From positions 620,001-684,000 of the forward strand of contig JAWKNO010000003.1 of the NCBI GenBank assembly GCA_041391665.1: DNA of 64,000 nt. The letters run 5' to 3'. Position 1 is the stretch's first letter. Each line of letters begins with the position of its first letter. Positions 36,889-45,726 of this stretch are shown one piece after another. Position numbers and translations under genes: made by a program. The stretch comes from Bacteroidia bacterium (GTDB lineage Bacteria; Bacteroidota; Bacteroidia; J057). The notes under the pieces were generated by a model that was given only the letters and a program-made list of their open reading frames with translations, did not search any database and was not told where the DNA came from.

Positions 36889-37377
36889 TCAGCGGTTCAG
36901 CCACTGTTCCATTTGGGTACGACTCATGCGACAGTTGATCCATTCCGGATCGAGAAATGCCCCGATTTTTTCATACATCCTGATCGCTGGCGTATTCCAG
37001 TCAAGCACCTGCCAGCTCATTACCTGCGCTTGCTCTTCGAGCGCGACAAAAACCAATTGATCAAACAACATCTGCCCGATGCCTTTTCTACGCCATCTTT
37101 CGGTCACAACCAAATCGTCGAGATAAAGTTTTTTGCCTTTCCAGGTAGAATATCCATAATAATACAGGGCCATTCCGATGATTCCCTCATCCTCATGTTC
37201 TGCCACAAAAAATTCAAACCAGGGTCGTGGGCCTGTGCTGTCCTGCTCATACTGTGCGACAGTTGTTGCGACCTCATGCGGGGCCTTTTCGTACGCTGCC
37301 AGTTCGCATACCAACTGGTGAACCGCCGGAATATCTTTGGTTACTCCTTTTCTTATGGCAATTATATTGTTACTCAT
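36889..37377 (-). CDS. GNAT acetyltransferase, diamine/spermidine acetyltransferase-like
   Basis: 162 residues, cytoplasmic. The GNAT acetyl-CoA motif is 'VVTERWRRKGIGQMLFDQLV' (RRKGIG pyrophosphate loop), preceded by 'LYLDDLVV' and followed by 'WNTPAIRMYEKIGAF'. The N-terminal 'IRKGVTKDIPAVHQLVCELA' and 'YEKAPHEV' are close to eukaryotic-type SSAT (SAT1) proteins. Probably acetylates polyamines or a small amine. It begins 8 bp inside the cutA gene, so the two are co-translated. Confidence 0.85.
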   Translation of the reverse strand: MSNNIIAIRKGVTKDIPAVHQLVCELAAYEKAPHEVATTVAQYEQDSTGPRPWFEFFVAEHEDEGIIGMALYYYGYSTWKGKKLYLDDLVVTERWRRKGIGQMLFDQLVFVALEEQAQVMSWQVLDWNTPAIRMYEKIGAFLDPEWINCRMSRTQMEQWLNR

Positions 37378-37693
37378 AGGGGTTTACTTCTTCTTTTATC
37401 CAACGGATATAGGCTTCATTTCCCTGCAATATAGGCAATGCCACGATACAGGGGACTTCATAACTGTGGAGCGTTTTCACGGTTTCTACCAGGTTTTCCA
37501 CCCTGTTTTCGAGCGTTTTGGCAATGAGTACGACTTCCCTGTCTTCTGCCAGTTTGCCATTCCACCGGTAAAAAGAAGTGACTGGAGGAAGAATATTGGC
37601 ACATGCAGCCAGACGCATTTCAACCAGTGTTTTTCCTATTACCGCGGCCTCCGCTTCATCGCGGCAGGTAATGTAAATAAAGCGTGGTTCCAT
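37370..37693 (-). CDS. cutA: CutA-family divalent-cation tolerance protein
   Basis: 107 residues, the family's usual length. The conserved start 'FIYITCRDEAEAAVIGKTLV', 'RLAACANILPPVTSFYRWNG' and 'EVVLIAKTLENRVENLVETV' plus 'LHSYEVPCIVALPILQGNE' match trimeric CutA. It is thought to be involved in divalent-metal tolerance, but its biochemical role is unresolved. Divergent from pdxH (52 bp), first gene of a two-gene unit with the GNAT enzyme. Confidence 0.92.
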   Translation of the reverse strand: MEPRFIYITCRDEAEAAVIGKTLVEMRLAACANILPPVTSFYRWNGKLAEDREVVLIAKTLENRVENLVETVKTLHSYEVPCIVALPILQGNEAYIRWIKEEVNPYE

Positions 37694-37745
37694 GGGGGAA
37701 AATTACGATTATTTGGCTTAAATTGAAGGACTAAACCATGCGCTT

Positions 37746-38396
37746 ATGTCTTTAGGAAAAGAAGTTCGCAATTTTAGAGAATCTTATAATCTCTTTACCC
37801 TGGATGAATCCCAGGTATCAGATAATCCATTTACCCAATTTGAAGTTTGGTTTGCCGCTGCGGTCGAAGCAGGGGTCAAAGAGCCCAATGCCATGAGTCT
37901 GGCTACAGCCGCAGGCGGGCGGCCATCTCTGCGGATTGTGCTGCTGAAAGGGTTTGACGAAACGGGTTTTGTGTTTTATACCAATTATGAAAGCCGTAAG
38001 GCAAAGGAAATGACGGAAAACCCGCAAGCTGCCATCAGTTTCTTTTGGGCAGACCTGCACCGGCAGATCCATATTGAAGGGCGCATCGAAAAAACCACAT
38101 CGGCAGAGTCTGACGACTATTACGCTTCCCGGGACCGGGGCAGCCGTATCGGCGCATGGGCTTCGGCGCAAAGCCAGATCATCCCCGACAGGGAGTTGCT
38201 GGAAAAAAAAGTAACAGAACTGGAAGCCCGGTTTGAAGGCCAGGAGATCATTCCCCGACCCGAAAACTGGGGCGGATTTCGGCTGATTCCCAATTATTTT
38301 GAATTCTGGCAGGGAAGAGTCAGCCGCCTCCACGACAGAATTGCCTATCTCAGTGATGAATCCGGCAATTGGAAAATCGTCAGGAAGTCGCCTTGA
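37746..38396 (+). CDS. pdxH: Pyridoxamine 5'-phosphate oxidase
   Basis: 216 residues. It oxidises pyridoxine/pyridoxamine phosphate to PLP using FMN. Motifs: 'NAMSLATAAGGRPSLRIVLL' and 'GFVFYTNYESRKAKEMTENP' (FMN site), 'FFWADLHRQIHIEGRIEK', 'RGSRIGAWASAQSQII' and the C-terminal 'GGFRLIPNYFEFWQGRVSRL' shared by all PdxH. Full length. The start at 37746 fits the family's N-terminus. Followed by a 447-bp non-coding stretch with a minisatellite. Confidence 0.95.
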   Translation: MSLGKEVRNFRESYNLFTLDESQVSDNPFTQFEVWFAAAVEAGVKEPNAMSLATAAGGRPSLRIVLLKGFDETGFVFYTNYESRKAKEMTENPQAAISFFWADLHRQIHIEGRIEKTTSAESDDYYASRDRGSRIGAWASAQSQIIPDRELLEKKVTELEARFEGQEIIPRPENWGGFRLIPNYFEFWQGRVSRLHDRIAYLSDESGNWKIVRKSP

Positions 38397-38843
38397 GGGT
38401 TTCGTCTTTCCTTGCTTCTTCGGCATTACCACCTGCTTCCGAAACCCCGCAATCGACTGCGGTCTTGGGAGTCTGGCTGTTGGGTGTTGGCTGTTGGGTG
38501 TTAGCTGTTGGGTGTTAGCTGTTGGGTGTTAGCTGTTGGGTGTTAGCTGTTGGGTGTTAGCTGTTGGGTGTTAGCTGTTGGGTGTTAGCTGTTGGGTGTT
38601 AGCTGTTAGCTGTTGGGTGTTAGTATTGCCTGTCGGTAAAACCCCGCATTTCAGATATCATTCGTGTTATTCGTGGCTTATCCCCTACCAAAAATCCCCA
38701 TCATTTTCTATATTTAACCCCCAATCCTGCTATCCATCGTAAACCCTATCCAAATGACCCTCACTACCTTTGTTTCCCATCCCCTTCATCCTTTCGTCGC
38801 TGTTTACGAATATCTTCCCTTTTTTCTGAATTCACAAGCCTCT
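38397..38843. other. 447-bp intergenic stretch between pdxH and the flippase gene
   Basis: Contains the heptamer minisatellite (38475-38621) and then about 220 bp of C-rich plus-strand DNA including 'attcgtgttattcgtgg' near 38660. No gene, hairpin or RNA was recognised. The two genes converge here. Confidence 0.6.
38475..38621. repeat. Minisatellite: 21 heptamers, mostly alternating RGCTGTT and GGGTGTT
   Basis: 147 bp made of ten 14-bp units (RGCTGTTGGGTGTT, R = G in the first two, A later) plus one extra AGCTGTT heptamer before the last unit. No mismatches outside that first-base change. The near-perfect identity suggests recent slippage or active homogenisation. It lies 79 bp after the pdxH stop codon. 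Confidence 0.95.
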
Positions 38844-40151
38844 TTAGGGATGTAATGTCGGTAAAATGGATTTCGGTAGCCGCAACACCCCTCCAATATG
38901 AAGTAAATACACCAACTGCAACCCCACCATCAACATGCCTGAAAAACCGTAAATCATCATCGCGCCCTCCGCCGAAAAATACAGTCCGCCCAGCCATAAA
39001 GCCACCAGCCTTATGGCAAACAAGGTGATATTAAAATACAAAAACTCCCGCAATTTGCGTTTGATATCGATTAGATACGCCAACGGCGAAGCCATAAACA
39101 CCATAAACATCCACGGCATCAGCCAGCGGGCGTATGTTCCTGCGGTACGCCATTCGTCCCCCAACACCCAACCAAACAAATCTGGCCCCCAAATCATCGT
39201 GATCGCCAAAAAGGGAACCGCCGGTATCAACAGCCTGAAAAATGTACGACGTGTCACCCCGGCCAGCGCCTCTTCACTCACCAGATTGGCCTTACTGGCG
39301 TGTTGATAGTAAACTGTACCAATCGACATCGCAACCAGTACCACCGGTATCGTCAACACGCGATCGGCCTGACTGAACTGCCCGGCGACACCCGCATCAA
39401 ATAGTGGTATCAGCATATAAAAGGGAAGGTGTTTGGAAGCGGTATTCAGCCAGGCACTGACAATCGAATACCGGGGAAAATCGCTAAACTCACCCGCAGC
39501 TTCCAGTAACTTTTTCCACTGAAACCAACGGTTGTGGTTTTTATTTTCTCCTTTTACATATACCAGCAAAATCACCAGCCCGGCTACCTGTCCGGCGATA
39601 TAACCCAAAATAAGCCCGGAAAAACCGCTGTTAAGAACGCCCAGCCAGATGCTGACTGCGACCAATACCAGAGATCGGGATATTTTGCTGAGCGAAAGCG
39701 CGCGATAAGATTCGCTTCGGTTGAGCAGGGTGCGGTAAGGTTGGCTTAAGCCTTCCAGCAAAATACTCAGCGGAATCAGCAAATGCCATCCATACAATTC
39801 GGAAACTTCTCCAAACGCAAGTATCCATTTTCCACTCACCGCCATGACCACCAGCAGCAGCAACGATCCGCTAACTGCAATCCAGAGACTGAGAACGGTG
39901 AGTTTTTGCGAAACTGGCTCTTCTTCCGGCAACATGATAGCATGTTCGTAGCCGCCATTGATCACTACGGCGATAATTGCTACCGTCGCTACAAAAAAGC
40001 CAAACAGACCAAAAGCATTATCGTCGTACAGACGGGGAAGAACAATAATAGAAATTACGCCCATAAGCTGTGCCACCAACGAACCCGAGACCAGTGTAGT
40101 TACACTTTTCCCAAAGTCAGTCATCCACAACTTTTTCAGGCGATTAACCAT
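38844..40151 (-). CDS. Oligosaccharide flippase (MOP/Wzx-like)
   Basis: 435 residues with about 12 TM helices (for example 'LMGVISIIVLPRLYDDNAFG', 'LLLLVVMAVSGKWILAFG', 'LVLVAVSIWLGVL'). The pattern 'LPRLYDDNAFGLFGFF' near the N-terminus is typical of polysaccharide-biosynthesis membrane proteins. It would flip lipid-linked sugars across the inner membrane for surface polysaccharide. No glycosyltransferases are next to it, which is unusual. Overlaps the Nudix gene's 3' end by 8 bp. Confidence 0.87.
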   Translation of the reverse strand: MVNRLKKLWMTDFGKSVTTLVSGSLVAQLMGVISIIVLPRLYDDNAFGLFGFFVATVAIIAVVINGGYEHAIMLPEEEPVSQKLTVLSLWIAVSGSLLLLVVMAVSGKWILAFGEVSELYGWHLLIPLSILLEGLSQPYRTLLNRSESYRALSLSKISRSLVLVAVSIWLGVLNSGFSGLILGYIAGQVAGLVILLVYVKGENKNHNRWFQWKKLLEAAGEFSDFPRYSIVSAWLNTASKHLPFYMLIPLFDAGVAGQFSQADRVLTIPVVLVAMSIGTVYYQHASKANLVSEEALAGVTRRTFFRLLIPAVPFLAITMIWGPDLFGWVLGDEWRTAGTYARWLMPWMFMVFMASPLAYLIDIKRKLREFLYFNITLFAIRLVALWLGGLYFSAEGAMMIYGFSGMLMVGLQLVYLLHIGGVLRLPKSILPTLHP

Positions 40152-40587
40152 GCAGCTGTTTCAATTTGGGTACAAGGGCGCGGTCGATGGGATAAGTAAA
40201 TGTTTCCGCAGAAATAGTTTCGAGCGGAACCCAGCGAAAGATTTGCTGATCATCCTCATCACCCGAAAAATCCTGTGGAAGTTCACTGAAAGGGCCTTGC
40301 AGTGGAGAATGCACCTGTACCAGAAAATACAGGCAAATCATCTGATCTGTTTCCCGAAAAGCAGAGGCTTGCAGAAAAGGGTTAACATAGACGATATCTC
40401 CTACGGTTATTTCGGCATTCAGCTCTTCGAGCCACTCTCTTTTCAGTCCTTCTTCAATCCCTTCTCCCAACTCAAGCCCGCCGCCGGGAAGTTTGGTCAT
40501 GCGCTGCCCATAGCGAATTTCGTCTGTAACAAGCAGGGCTCCCTGCTCAATATAAATCCCGTACACACGTATATTAAACCGGTTCAT
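40144..40587 (-). CDS. Nudix hydrolase
   Basis: 147 residues from the ATG at 40587. An ATG at 40626 would add 13 residues but abuts the opposite gene's ATG at 40627. Nudix box: 'GGGLELGEGIEEGLKREWLE' followed by EL, giving GX5EX7REUXEE. It hydrolyses a nucleoside diphosphate linked to X; substrate not readable. Upstream of and overlapping the flippase gene, so co-transcribed with it; a nucleotide-sugar-related role is possible but unproven. Confidence 0.85.
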   Translation of the reverse strand: MNRFNIRVYGIYIEQGALLVTDEIRYGQRMTKLPGGGLELGEGIEEGLKREWLEELNAEITVGDIVYVNPFLQASAFRETDQMICLYFLVQVHSPLQGPFSELPQDFSGDEDDQQIFRWVPLETISAETFTYPIDRALVPKLKQLHG

Positions 40588-40626
40588 TCGCCAAAATTCA
40601 TTTAAATTTGTCCCAATAATACGCAT

Positions 40627-41400
40627 ATGAAATACATTATCGGAACATTTTTTCTTACAGTTTTACACACAGTTTTTCTGTTTAGTGTTAGTTTTTCTCA
40701 GGACACAATCAAACCACAACCTCTCCCGCCTCAGCCTGCCGCAGATGATCTTCCTGCTGACCCGCCGTCGCGTTTTGATCTGGTTTTCAACCGGGGATTG
40801 ATGCTGGTAAGTTCTACCCAGGACTCTGTTCCGATCAGTGGCAGCAACTCAGGCACATTTTTTATTGGTGGGGGAATTAAATTTCCGCTGGCAAACAACA
40901 CGATGGGGATTCGGGCTACGCCTGGGATTGCCTTTTCCCGCATCCAGTACAACCAGACTTCTATCAAAACATTCCCCACCATCCCTGATTCGCTGAGTTT
41001 TACCCTTACAGGTGAAAAACACAGTCTAATTTATGCCGAATTGCCGCTAGGGTTTTATGTGAATATCAGCCGTGACGAGGACAATGATCCGAAATTTTTT
41101 GTAGAGGGGGGAGGCTATCTGGGCTATTTGTTTTCAGCCTCCTATAAGTCCAAATATGTCAATTCGGACGGGCAGCGCGTCAAAACTCAGATTAGCGATC
41201 TGGAGAAAATCAGTGATGAGTTTCAGCGAATCCGATATGGTATTTATGCACGGGTTGGGTACAAATGGGCTTCACTGTATTATTCTTTCAGGCTGAGTGC
41301 CCTGTTTGACGAGTTTGCCAATGACCCGCCGCGTGGAGGTGCCGGGTATAAAAACCCCATCATTCCGCCGATGGAAGTGGGGCTGACTATATTTTTGTGA
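40627..41400 (+). CDS. Outer-membrane beta-barrel protein (unknown family)
   Basis: 257 residues. Signal peptide ending SFSQ, then a Pro-rich linker 'PQPLPPQPAADDLPADPPS' (about 30-50) and an 8-12-strand barrel pattern ('LIYAELPLGFYVNIS', 'FFVEGGGYLGYLFSASY', 'YGIYARVGYKWASLYYSF') ending 'VGLTIFL' with a hydrophobic C-terminus. Resembles PorT-like/OmpW-like outer-membrane proteins, but I do not assign a family. Alone on the plus strand and 2 bp from the convergent VWA gene. Confidence 0.65.
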   Translation: MKYIIGTFFLTVLHTVFLFSVSFSQDTIKPQPLPPQPAADDLPADPPSRFDLVFNRGLMLVSSTQDSVPISGSNSGTFFIGGGIKFPLANNTMGIRATPGIAFSRIQYNQTSIKTFPTIPDSLSFTLTGEKHSLIYAELPLGFYVNISRDEDNDPKFFVEGGGYLGYLFSASYKSKYVNSDGQRVKTQISDLEKISDEFQRIRYGIYARVGYKWASLYYSFRLSALFDEFANDPPRGGAGYKNPIIPPMEVGLTIFL

Positions 41401-41402
41401 TT

Positions 41403-43550
41403 TTACAGCAGGCTATAGAGTTTTCTTACCACCCATTCTACTGAAAGCATAATCAGCAGCAAAGCCATTACCCACAAAAACTGGTTGAAAGGCGTGTTTG
41501 CCTTTTTGAAATCTACCAAAGGTTTTAGTCCGGGCAGTGCCTTGATTTTGTCAGAAAGTTCGCCCATATCTTTAGCATAGATAAATTCGCCGCCGGTGCG
41601 TAGGGCAATTTGTTGCAACAGGTCTTTGTCGGCCTGCAGTTGAAAGTGTTCGACATTTGATTTACCGATGGAAAACTGCCCCCGGTCTGACCCGACGGGG
41701 ACTTCATTTCGGCGCCCTTCCGCCTGGTAGCTGTAAGTTCCTTCTGCCAGATTGTACAATTCCAGAAAATACTGGGCCTGTCCGGTTTCATTGAGGTAAT
41801 ACTCGTTTTGTTTGCCGTCGGGAGAAGTCATGGTAAGTTTGATTTCTACATCGGGAATCGGGTTGTAGCTGTCGTCATATACCTGACCTTTAAAGATAAC
41901 GGCTTCACTTCCGGTAAATATTTTTTTAGCCGGTGCGACGCGAAATTTCCGTTTGTCGTCGGCAACCATCAGGTATTTGATATTGTTGAAGAGCCAGGCG
42001 TCAAACAATTCAAAATCACTGGATTCGAGGTAACTATGCGCCCGCATGCGCCAGAAATTTTCTCCGAGGAAAACCATATTTTTTCTGCCGAGATAATTTT
42101 GCAGCGCATATACCGGATAGTCGAGTGCGATATTTTTGATTTTGGCTGTGGCAAATACCTCGGCCGTACTTTTCGCTTCCCAATTAGACTGATTGCGGAA
42201 AACAGGCGGAGCCGAATTTGCCCACTGTATCCAGTTTTCGGGAAATGTATAAGTAGAATGGTTGCGATATTCGGAGCTGAAATTGGCGATAACTTCTTCT
42301 GATTTTTGCGCGAAATTTTTGGGAGTAATGGCCATATATTCAAACAATGGCGAAAGGGCGCGGAGATCGGTAAACATTCCGACAAAGAAGATCACTGGTT
42401 TTTTATTGTCTTTGATTTGCCCGGCGATTTCGGTTACCGTTTTGCTGTCTAGTGAGCTTTGGGGAAAATTGTGAAGAATCATCAGGTCGAAATCTTCGAG
42501 ATTATACTTAGACGGGTCATTATAAAACACACCAGGTTGTTTTAAAATAAATTCGGTAACCTCATAACTGTCATCCCGGGCAAAAGCTTTGGTGAGTGCC
42601 CCGAGGTCGGGGTGTGGTGAACCGCCAAACAGGGCGATTTTTACGCGGGTTTCCAGTACATTGATAAATATCTGGGAGGTATTGTTGCGGTAAGTGATTT
42701 CATTTTGCATACGGGATACCTGCACAGTGTACTGGCGAAGGCCGGGTGCTTCGGGCAATACAAAAAAGTTCACCTCACCATCCTGCTTACTTTCTCCCAG
42801 CGTAAGTGGCTGGCTGCCAAGAACTTTCCCCTGGCTGCTCAGCGTTACTTTCAAATCTGCCTTGTCATAGCCGACACTCTGTACTTTGACCTTTATCGGC
42901 ATTTCATTTTTCATATAAGCGATCTCGTTGAAGAGAACCTCCTTGATGCGTACATCCTGGCGGGCAGTTGTATCGCCGAGCAATACAGTATATACGGGCT
43001 GGCGAATCCCTTCAAGCGCATACAACGGGCTGATACCCGCAGTAGTGATGCCATCGCTGACAAGGACAATTGCGCCCAGATTTTGATTTTGGTAGAGGTT
43101 TTGCACCGCTTTGATTCCCTGTGAGATATTGGTGCCGGTCTGGTTGTATTTCAGCGAATCGGGCGAAACCCCGGCTTTAACATCATTGGAGAAAGCATAG
43201 AGATCAACCTGATAATCTTTTTCAGGAAACGCATCCAGGAAGCCTGTGAGCAGGCCAGGATAAGTATCCCTTACAAAGGCAGAATCTTTCTGGATAATAA
43301 GACTTTCCGAATTGTCCTGCAATACAGCAACAATCGGTGCATAGGAGATTTTGGAAAAGGAACTGATAAGGGGCTGAAGCAGTAGGATTCCGATCGTCGT
43401 CAATACGAGGAAGCGAAAAACACTCAGCAGAATACGAGGAACAGCAGGGAGCAAATCCCGGGTTCCCCTGTACATCAACCAGGTAAGACCAGCAGCCAGA
43501 ACTACAATCAGGAAAATCCAGGCCGGAGAATAAGTGAATGAAAGATTCAT
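41403..43550 (-). CDS. VWA-domain membrane protein (BatA-like architecture)
   Basis: 715 residues from the ATG at 43550, chosen because it directly precedes TM1 (MNLSFTYSPAWIFLIVVLAA); an ATG at 43577 adds nine residues. TM1 and TM2 near the N-terminus, then a VWA domain with MIDAS 'LQDNSES' and 'GTNISQG' (about 80-190), Ig-like and glutamine-amidotransferase-like segments ('VKIALFGGSPHPDLGALTKA', 'DLMILHNFP'), and a C-terminal TM helix. Large Bacteroidota proteins of this type are uncharacterised; they resemble Bat (aerotolerance) proteins. Alone on its strand. Confidence 0.7.
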   Translation of the reverse strand: MNLSFTYSPAWIFLIVVLAAGLTWLMYRGTRDLLPAVPRILLSVFRFLVLTTIGILLLQPLISSFSKISYAPIVAVLQDNSESLIIQKDSAFVRDTYPGLLTGFLDAFPEKDYQVDLYAFSNDVKAGVSPDSLKYNQTGTNISQGIKAVQNLYQNQNLGAIVLVSDGITTAGISPLYALEGIRQPVYTVLLGDTTARQDVRIKEVLFNEIAYMKNEMPIKVKVQSVGYDKADLKVTLSSQGKVLGSQPLTLGESKQDGEVNFFVLPEAPGLRQYTVQVSRMQNEITYRNNTSQIFINVLETRVKIALFGGSPHPDLGALTKAFARDDSYEVTEFILKQPGVFYNDPSKYNLEDFDLMILHNFPQSSLDSKTVTEIAGQIKDNKKPVIFFVGMFTDLRALSPLFEYMAITPKNFAQKSEEVIANFSSEYRNHSTYTFPENWIQWANSAPPVFRNQSNWEAKSTAEVFATAKIKNIALDYPVYALQNYLGRKNMVFLGENFWRMRAHSYLESSDFELFDAWLFNNIKYLMVADDKRKFRVAPAKKIFTGSEAVIFKGQVYDDSYNPIPDVEIKLTMTSPDGKQNEYYLNETGQAQYFLELYNLAEGTYSYQAEGRRNEVPVGSDRGQFSIGKSNVEHFQLQADKDLLQQIALRTGGEFIYAKDMGELSDKIKALPGLKPLVDFKKANTPFNQFLWVMALLLIMLSVEWVVRKLYSLL

Positions 43551-43723
43551 GAGTTCAAAGTTACACAAACGAAACACGCTTTAAAAAGCAATTTTTGCCG
43601 ATTGGGAGGAATCTTTTTTCGCAGATGATTAAAATCACCACCCTGTATGACGGCCCTCCTTTCGACAGGCCTTCGGTAATACGAGATTTGTAATGTAAGA
43701 ATTAAGCCCATAGCTACCCGAAA

Positions 43724-44671
43724 ATGAACACTTTCAGAAAAATACTTGTCGGCATGGACCTTTCTGACACGGATTACGCGCTACTGACCTATGCGCGTTT
43801 TATGGGTGAAAGGTTTCCAATAGAGAAGGCCTATTTTTTTCATGTAAGTCCGGGGTTGGAAGTGCCAAACGGCAATGAAAATTTTTACAAAGAAATGGAA
43901 ATCCCTTCTATTCCCCCTGACGAGCAGATCCGTGTAAGAATGGAATCGGAAGTCGGAAGAAAGATAAAACCCGGTTTATTTGATACTGAGTTTGATGTGG
44001 TAGAAGGCTCTGTCACCCGCCAGTTGCTCCATTGGAGTGAGATCAAAAAGGTGGATATGGTGATTCTCGGAAAAAAATTCAGCAATGAAAGTAGTGGTAT
44101 CAGCGCAAGGCGATTTCTCCGAAATGCTCCCTGCTCGGTATTATTTGTACCGGAAAAAGTAAAAACCACCGTCCGGAAATTGCTCGTAACCACAGATTTT
44201 TCGATGGACTCGACTCTTGCATTGAAACAAGCCATCGATTTTGCATCCACGTTTGATCCCGCACCAGAAATTCAACTACTGAATATCTACCAGGTACCTG
44301 ATGGTGTTCATTATCAGATTGGCCGCACCTATGCGCACTTTGCCCAGATGATCCGGGACAATATCAGGGATTATATGCAAAAGTACCTGATGCAGATTGA
44401 GCATAAAGGCATCAGGATAGAACCGATCATGATTCAGAACAACTACATGAACATTGCCCGTCATATTTATGAGTTTGCCAGTTCTCAACAAAGCGATATG
44501 TTACTCATTGGAGCCAAAGGCCATTCGGCCCTTACTTCTTTTCTTGTGGGTAGCGTAACAGAAAAAACACTCGCATACGATTTTGATATACCGATCTGGG
44601 TTATCAGACCTTTATCCGGTTTTGCGACGGAAAAACCGGATACAGAGGAAAAATTTCAAAAGACAATTTGA
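43724..44671 (+). CDS. Universal stress protein, two Usp domains
   Basis: 315 residues, two tandem Usp folds (about 5-145 and 150-300). Domain starts 'RKILVGMDLSDTDYALLTYA' and 'RKLLVTTDFSMDSTLALKQA'. In the second domain 'LLIGAKGHSALTSFLVGSVT' is the ATP-binding loop GX2GX9G(S/T), so at least this domain should bind ATP. In the first domain the loop 'ILGKKFSNESSGISARRF' is degenerate. Adjacent (38 bp) to a second two-domain Usp; both end at the terminator at 45659. They are probably induced in stress or low oxygen near the cbb3 operon, which runs in the opposite direction. Confidence 0.9.
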   Translation: MNTFRKILVGMDLSDTDYALLTYARFMGERFPIEKAYFFHVSPGLEVPNGNENFYKEMEIPSIPPDEQIRVRMESEVGRKIKPGLFDTEFDVVEGSVTRQLLHWSEIKKVDMVILGKKFSNESSGISARRFLRNAPCSVLFVPEKVKTTVRKLLVTTDFSMDSTLALKQAIDFASTFDPAPEIQLLNIYQVPDGVHYQIGRTYAHFAQMIRDNIRDYMQKYLMQIEHKGIRIEPIMIQNNYMNIARHIYEFASSQQSDMLLIGAKGHSALTSFLVGSVTEKTLAYDFDIPIWVIRPLSGFATEKPDTEEKFQKTI

Positions 44672-44709
44672 GTAAACAGTAAGACATTTTAATACCTAAA
44701 AACCAGACT

Positions 44710-45624
44710 ATGAAAAAGATACTTATACCCACTGATTTTTCCGACTGCGCCGGTTATGCCCTCGATACGGCAGTCAAACTTGCTGAGAAATTTGGTTCAG
44801 AGCTGCACATTTATCACCGTGCAGACATAGACCCTGCATTTGATGAATCCTCTACGGTTTCGCAACAGGAGTCTATGGAATCTTATGCCATGCTTCAGTT
44901 TATCAAGAAAAAATATTACAAAATACGGGAGCAATATGCCTCCTCCAATCTTCGGATCATCACCACTTTTTCCTCAGGCGATCTGGTCAAAACTGTAACT
45001 GACTATATCAGTACAGAAAATATTGATATGGTCGTAATGGGTTCAAGCGGTGCTTCGGGATTAAAGGGAATGGTGATGGGATCCCAAACCCAGAAGATTG
45101 TCAGAAATGCTTATTGCCCGGTACTGGTGGTAAAACATCCCGTAAATACAGTAATATTCAAAAACATTGTATTTGCTTCAGACTTTTCCGATCTGGCAAA
45201 AAAACCATTTGAAAAACTGATTGAATTTGCCCGGAAATTTGGATCACATATCCATCTCCTGAATGTAGCAGCTTATCCGAAGTTTACGGTAAACGAGGAA
45301 GATCTGACCAGAATGAAAGCCTTTGAAAAAATGTGCTGGGCACTTCCATGTACGGTTTATGGTCGTGGGGATGTTGACCTCGAATTGGGCGTAACGCATT
45401 TCGCCAAAGAAGTGAAAGCGGACCTTGTGTCTATCGCACACTTTGGAAAAGAGCCTATTAAGCGTGTGTTTACGGGTAGTCTGACCGAAAATCTGGTCAA
45501 TCATCTGGAGACCCCTGTGTTGACCATCAATGCCAATGAGGTAAAATCCTGGAAAGTGATCAAAGATCCGGAAGAAGATATTCCATTAAAACGCGCTAAA
45601 GTAACAAGTCCGCAGAAGCGTTAA
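44710..45624 (+). CDS. Universal stress protein, two Usp domains (second copy)
   Basis: 304 residues. Domain 1 'KKILIPTDFSDCAGYALDTA' and loop 'VVMGSSGASGLKGMVMGSQT', which keeps the ATP-loop glycines; domain 2 'FKNIVFASDFSDLAKKPFEK' with 'HFGKEPIKRVFTGSLTENLV', partially degenerate. Compared with the first Usp, it is the N-terminal domain here that keeps the loop, so the two proteins complement each other in that respect. Downstream is a strong terminator. Confidence 0.9.
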   Translation: MKKILIPTDFSDCAGYALDTAVKLAEKFGSELHIYHRADIDPAFDESSTVSQQESMESYAMLQFIKKKYYKIREQYASSNLRIITTFSSGDLVKTVTDYISTENIDMVVMGSSGASGLKGMVMGSQTQKIVRNAYCPVLVVKHPVNTVIFKNIVFASDFSDLAKKPFEKLIEFARKFGSHIHLLNVAAYPKFTVNEEDLTRMKAFEKMCWALPCTVYGRGDVDLELGVTHFAKEVKADLVSIAHFGKEPIKRVFTGSLTENLVNHLETPVLTINANEVKSWKVIKDPEEDIPLKRAKVTSPQKR

Positions 45625-45658
45625 TTTAGTACGGGTAGACAACTTCGCCATGCGGAAC

Positions 45659-45694
45659 GGCGGGCAAATCCAATGGATTTGCCCGATTTTTTTT
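45659..45694 (+). terminator. Rho-independent terminator after the usp pair
   Basis: Perfect 11-bp stem CGGGCAAATCC / GGATTTGCCCG around the loop AAT, then A and eight T. It begins 34 bp after the second Usp stop codon and lies 32 bp before the opposing TauE/SafE-like gene's end. Confidence 0.92.
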
Positions 45695-45726
45695 GCTCAA
45701 TACATAAGATGGATACGGAAATGCGC

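Noticed and set aside
38475..38621. Heptamer array considered as a CRISPR array
   Set aside because: There are no unique spacers between repeats and no cas genes. The units directly abut each other.
43657..43676. Sequence CCTTTCGACAGGCCTTCGG before the first usp gene considered as an intergenic repeat
   Set aside because: Only one copy was seen in the window and no clear inverted repeat; cannot be supported.
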